From positions 1 to 17,228 of the forward strand of contig CAYJGN010000041.1 in assembly GCA_964369635.1 (NCBI GenBank): DNA of 17,228 bases, read 5' to 3'. Below, one piece after another: positions 16,422 through 17,228 of this stretch. The position numbers and the translations under genes are program-made. This stretch comes from CAYJGN01 sp964369635. GTDB taxonomy: Bacteria; Bacillota; Clostridia; Oscillospirales; Ruminococcaceae. Below the pieces are notes generated by a model. The model worked only from the letters and a program-made list of their open reading frames with translations, had not been told where the DNA came from and searched no databases. Every line of letters starts with the position of its first letter. Position 1 is the stretch's first letter.

Positions 16422-16916
16422 ATGGAAATTAAGCAAAAAGTAGCCTATATTAAAGGTTTGATGGAAGGCCTATCGCTTGCTGATAGCGGCGAGAAAAAAG
16501 TTTTAGAGCTTATGGTTGAACTTCTATCTGATATCTGTGATGAGATTGAGGGTGTTAATTTTGATACCGTTGATTTGACCGACAGAATAGATGAGCTTGA
16601 GGATGATGTATTGCACCTTGAGAGCGTTGTTGAAGAGATTGATGAAGATCTTGGAAATATCGAAGAAGAAGTTTATGGCGATCTTGATGATGAAGAAGGC
16701 GGTTGCGGTTGCGGCGGTCACCATCATCACCACGATATTGATGATCAGTTTTATTCAGTTGTTTGTCCAACTTGTGAAGAGCAAGTATACCTTGACTCAG
16801 AAATGCTTGAAGAGGGCGAGATAAACTGTCCTGCTTGTGGAGAGCTTCTTGAGTTTTCAGAAGATGATATAGATGTTGATTTTGATGAGATAGAAGATGA
16901 GGATACTGCAGAGTAG
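16422..16916 (+). CDS. CD1247-type acidic zinc-ribbon protein with a Cys/His cluster
   Basis: A 164-residue protein of unknown function. The N-terminal helical part (about 1-45, MEIKQKVAYIKGLMEGL...) resembles the small domain found beside efp in many Clostridia and named after C. difficile CD1247. Residues 50-90 are an acidic, coiled-coil-like segment. Residues 95-104 are CGCG, one Gly, then five His. C115, C118, C136 and C139 (CPTC and CPAC, 17 residues apart) form a zinc ribbon, and the tail is almost all Asp and Glu. No enzyme motif, signal peptide or membrane helix is seen. It probably binds metal. It follows efp by 61 bases and precedes a strong terminator. Homologues are sometimes labelled AraC regulators, but no helix-turn-helix of that kind is visible. 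Confidence 0.75.
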   Translation: MEIKQKVAYIKGLMEGLSLADSGEKKVLELMVELLSDICDEIEGVNFDTVDLTDRIDELEDDVLHLESVVEEIDEDLGNIEEEVYGDLDDEEGGCGCGGHHHHHDIDDQFYSVVCPTCEEQVYLDSEMLEEGEINCPACGELLEFSEDDIDVDFDEIEDEDTAE

Positions 16917-16943
16917 AGACTGGGTTCATAATGTTTATTAGAT

Positions 16944-16980
16944 AAAACCTGTATTCATAAAATACAGGTTTTATTTTTTT
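16944..16980 (+). terminator. Strong intrinsic terminator closing the efp unit
   Basis: AAAACCTGTATT (16944-16955) and AATACAGGTTTT (16961-16972) make a perfect 12-bp stem with a CATAA loop. The sequence continues as A plus seven T. It lies 27 bases after the last stop codon. Confidence 0.95.
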
Positions 16981-17070
16981 GCGGGATTTAGAGGATTCTA
17001 TTATTCGGTGGAAAGGTTAAAAGGTGGATAGTTTTTTTATCTATATAAATTTTTTATGAAAAAGGATTGA
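16981..17070. other. Non-coding spacer, nothing recognised
   Basis: About 90 AT-rich bases between the terminator and the hairpin cluster. The C content on this strand is low. There is no ORF with a ribosome-binding site and no paired promoter boxes; a TATAAA at 17044-17049 has no -35 box at proper distance. Together with the next two entries it makes a gene-free stretch of just over 300 bases at the window end. Confidence 0.6.
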
Positions 17071-17184
17071 GGGGTCGAGTGAGCGCTGCCCGCAGCTTGA
17101 TGCACCTTCGGTGCATCTATCGGCATTTCATGCCGATTTGTCGATTTTTAAAAAATCGACGCTGCGGGCGCGCCCACCATCCCC
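17071..17184. repeat. Nested multi-hairpin (four-way-junction) element
   Basis: GCCCGCAGC (17088-17096) pairs with GCTGCGGGC (17161-17169). GCGC (17083-17086) pairs with GCGC (17170-17173) past a single bulged T, giving a 13-bp closing stem. GTG (17079-17081) with CAC (17175-17177) and GGGG (17071-17074) with CCCC (17181-17184) extend it imperfectly. Inside are three hairpins joined by 0-2-base linkers. Hairpin 1 is GATGCACC-TTC-GGTGCATC (17099-17117). Hairpin 2 is ATCGGCAT-TTC-ATGCCGAT (17119-17137). Hairpin 3 is GTCGATTT, loop TTAAA, AAATCGAC (17140-17160). No ORF or transposase is present. It could be a dispersed palindromic repeat or a structured RNA; I do not recognise a named family. 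Confidence 0.85.
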
Positions 17185-17228
17185 AAAACGCCCACCAACC
17201 CAAAAAAGCCCACACACAAAAAAAAACC
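17171..17228. other. A/C-only low-complexity tail at the window end
   Basis: Of these 58 bases, 54 are A or C, with three G and one T. It contains CCC-ACC type runs and a nine-A run. No coding or structural signal is seen apart from the start, which is part of the preceding stem. It may be a genuine strand-biased flank or poor-quality sequence where an assembly ran into a repeat. Confidence 0.7.

Noticed and set aside
16719..16733. Five consecutive His as an engineered affinity tag
   Set aside because: It is internal, uses mixed CAC/CAT codons, and is flanked by native Cys/Gly and acidic sequence. There are no vector sequences nearby.
17017..17049. Possible promoter reading into the hairpin element (TTAAAA ... 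TATAAA)
   Set aside because: The spacing is about 21 bases and the -35 match is poor; too weak to call.
17083..17173. tRNA gene suggested by the cloverleaf shape
   Set aside because: All arms are 8 bp, the loops are three to five bases, and there is no T-loop GTTC motif, anticodon loop of seven, D-loop GG or discriminator/CCA end. It is not a tRNA.

Overview
The window is a housekeeping-gene block from a low-to-moderate GC Gram-positive bacterium. It most likely belongs to class Clostridia, in the Oscillospirales/Christensenellales neighbourhood. This is inferred from gene order (plsX-rnc-radical SAM-smc-ftsY, then yhbY-nadD-yqeK-LCP-rsfS-leuS, then efp next to a CD1247-type zinc-ribbon protein), strong purine-rich Shine-Dalgarno sites, and frequent AGA/ATA codons. 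I used no database search. Two runs of exactly ten N, and a low-complexity right end, look like a scaffolded draft or metagenome assembly.

Region 1 (1-13407): an unbroken head-to-tail run of plus-strand genes. The order is trmFO (3' end only), plsX, rnc, an Elp3-like radical SAM gene, smc, ftsY, an XTP/dITP pyrophosphatase gene, yhbY, nadD, yqeK, an LCP-family gene, rsfS and leuS. Gaps are a few bases or stop/start overlaps, and I found no convincing internal promoter or terminator. The products link tRNA and rRNA maturation, phospholipid initiation, chromosome condensation, protein targeting, nucleotide-pool cleaning, NAD synthesis, wall-polymer attachment and translation.

Region 2 (13408-13788): rpsU, too short to be an obvious long ORF, has a textbook TTGACA-N17-TATAAT promoter, a leader able to mask its ribosome-binding site, and an intrinsic terminator directly after it.

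Region 3 (13789-16980): an endonuclease-IV-family gene overlaps an M24 Xaa-Pro peptidase gene. After a probable promoter and a hairpin-rich leader come efp and an acidic zinc-ribbon protein with a Cys/His cluster, closed by a 12-bp-stem terminator.

Region 4 (16981-17228): no gene. It holds a striking nested fold, with three near-uniform 8-bp hairpins inside a long GC-rich stem (a four-way-junction shape), followed by a tail of almost pure A and C. This is the only part of the window that known gene families do not explain and is the best candidate for something undescribed. It could be a dispersed repeat or a structured RNA. The two N gaps fall inside leuS and the endonuclease gene. In both, the placeholder length breaks the frame, while the flanking protein sequence shows the genes are intact.
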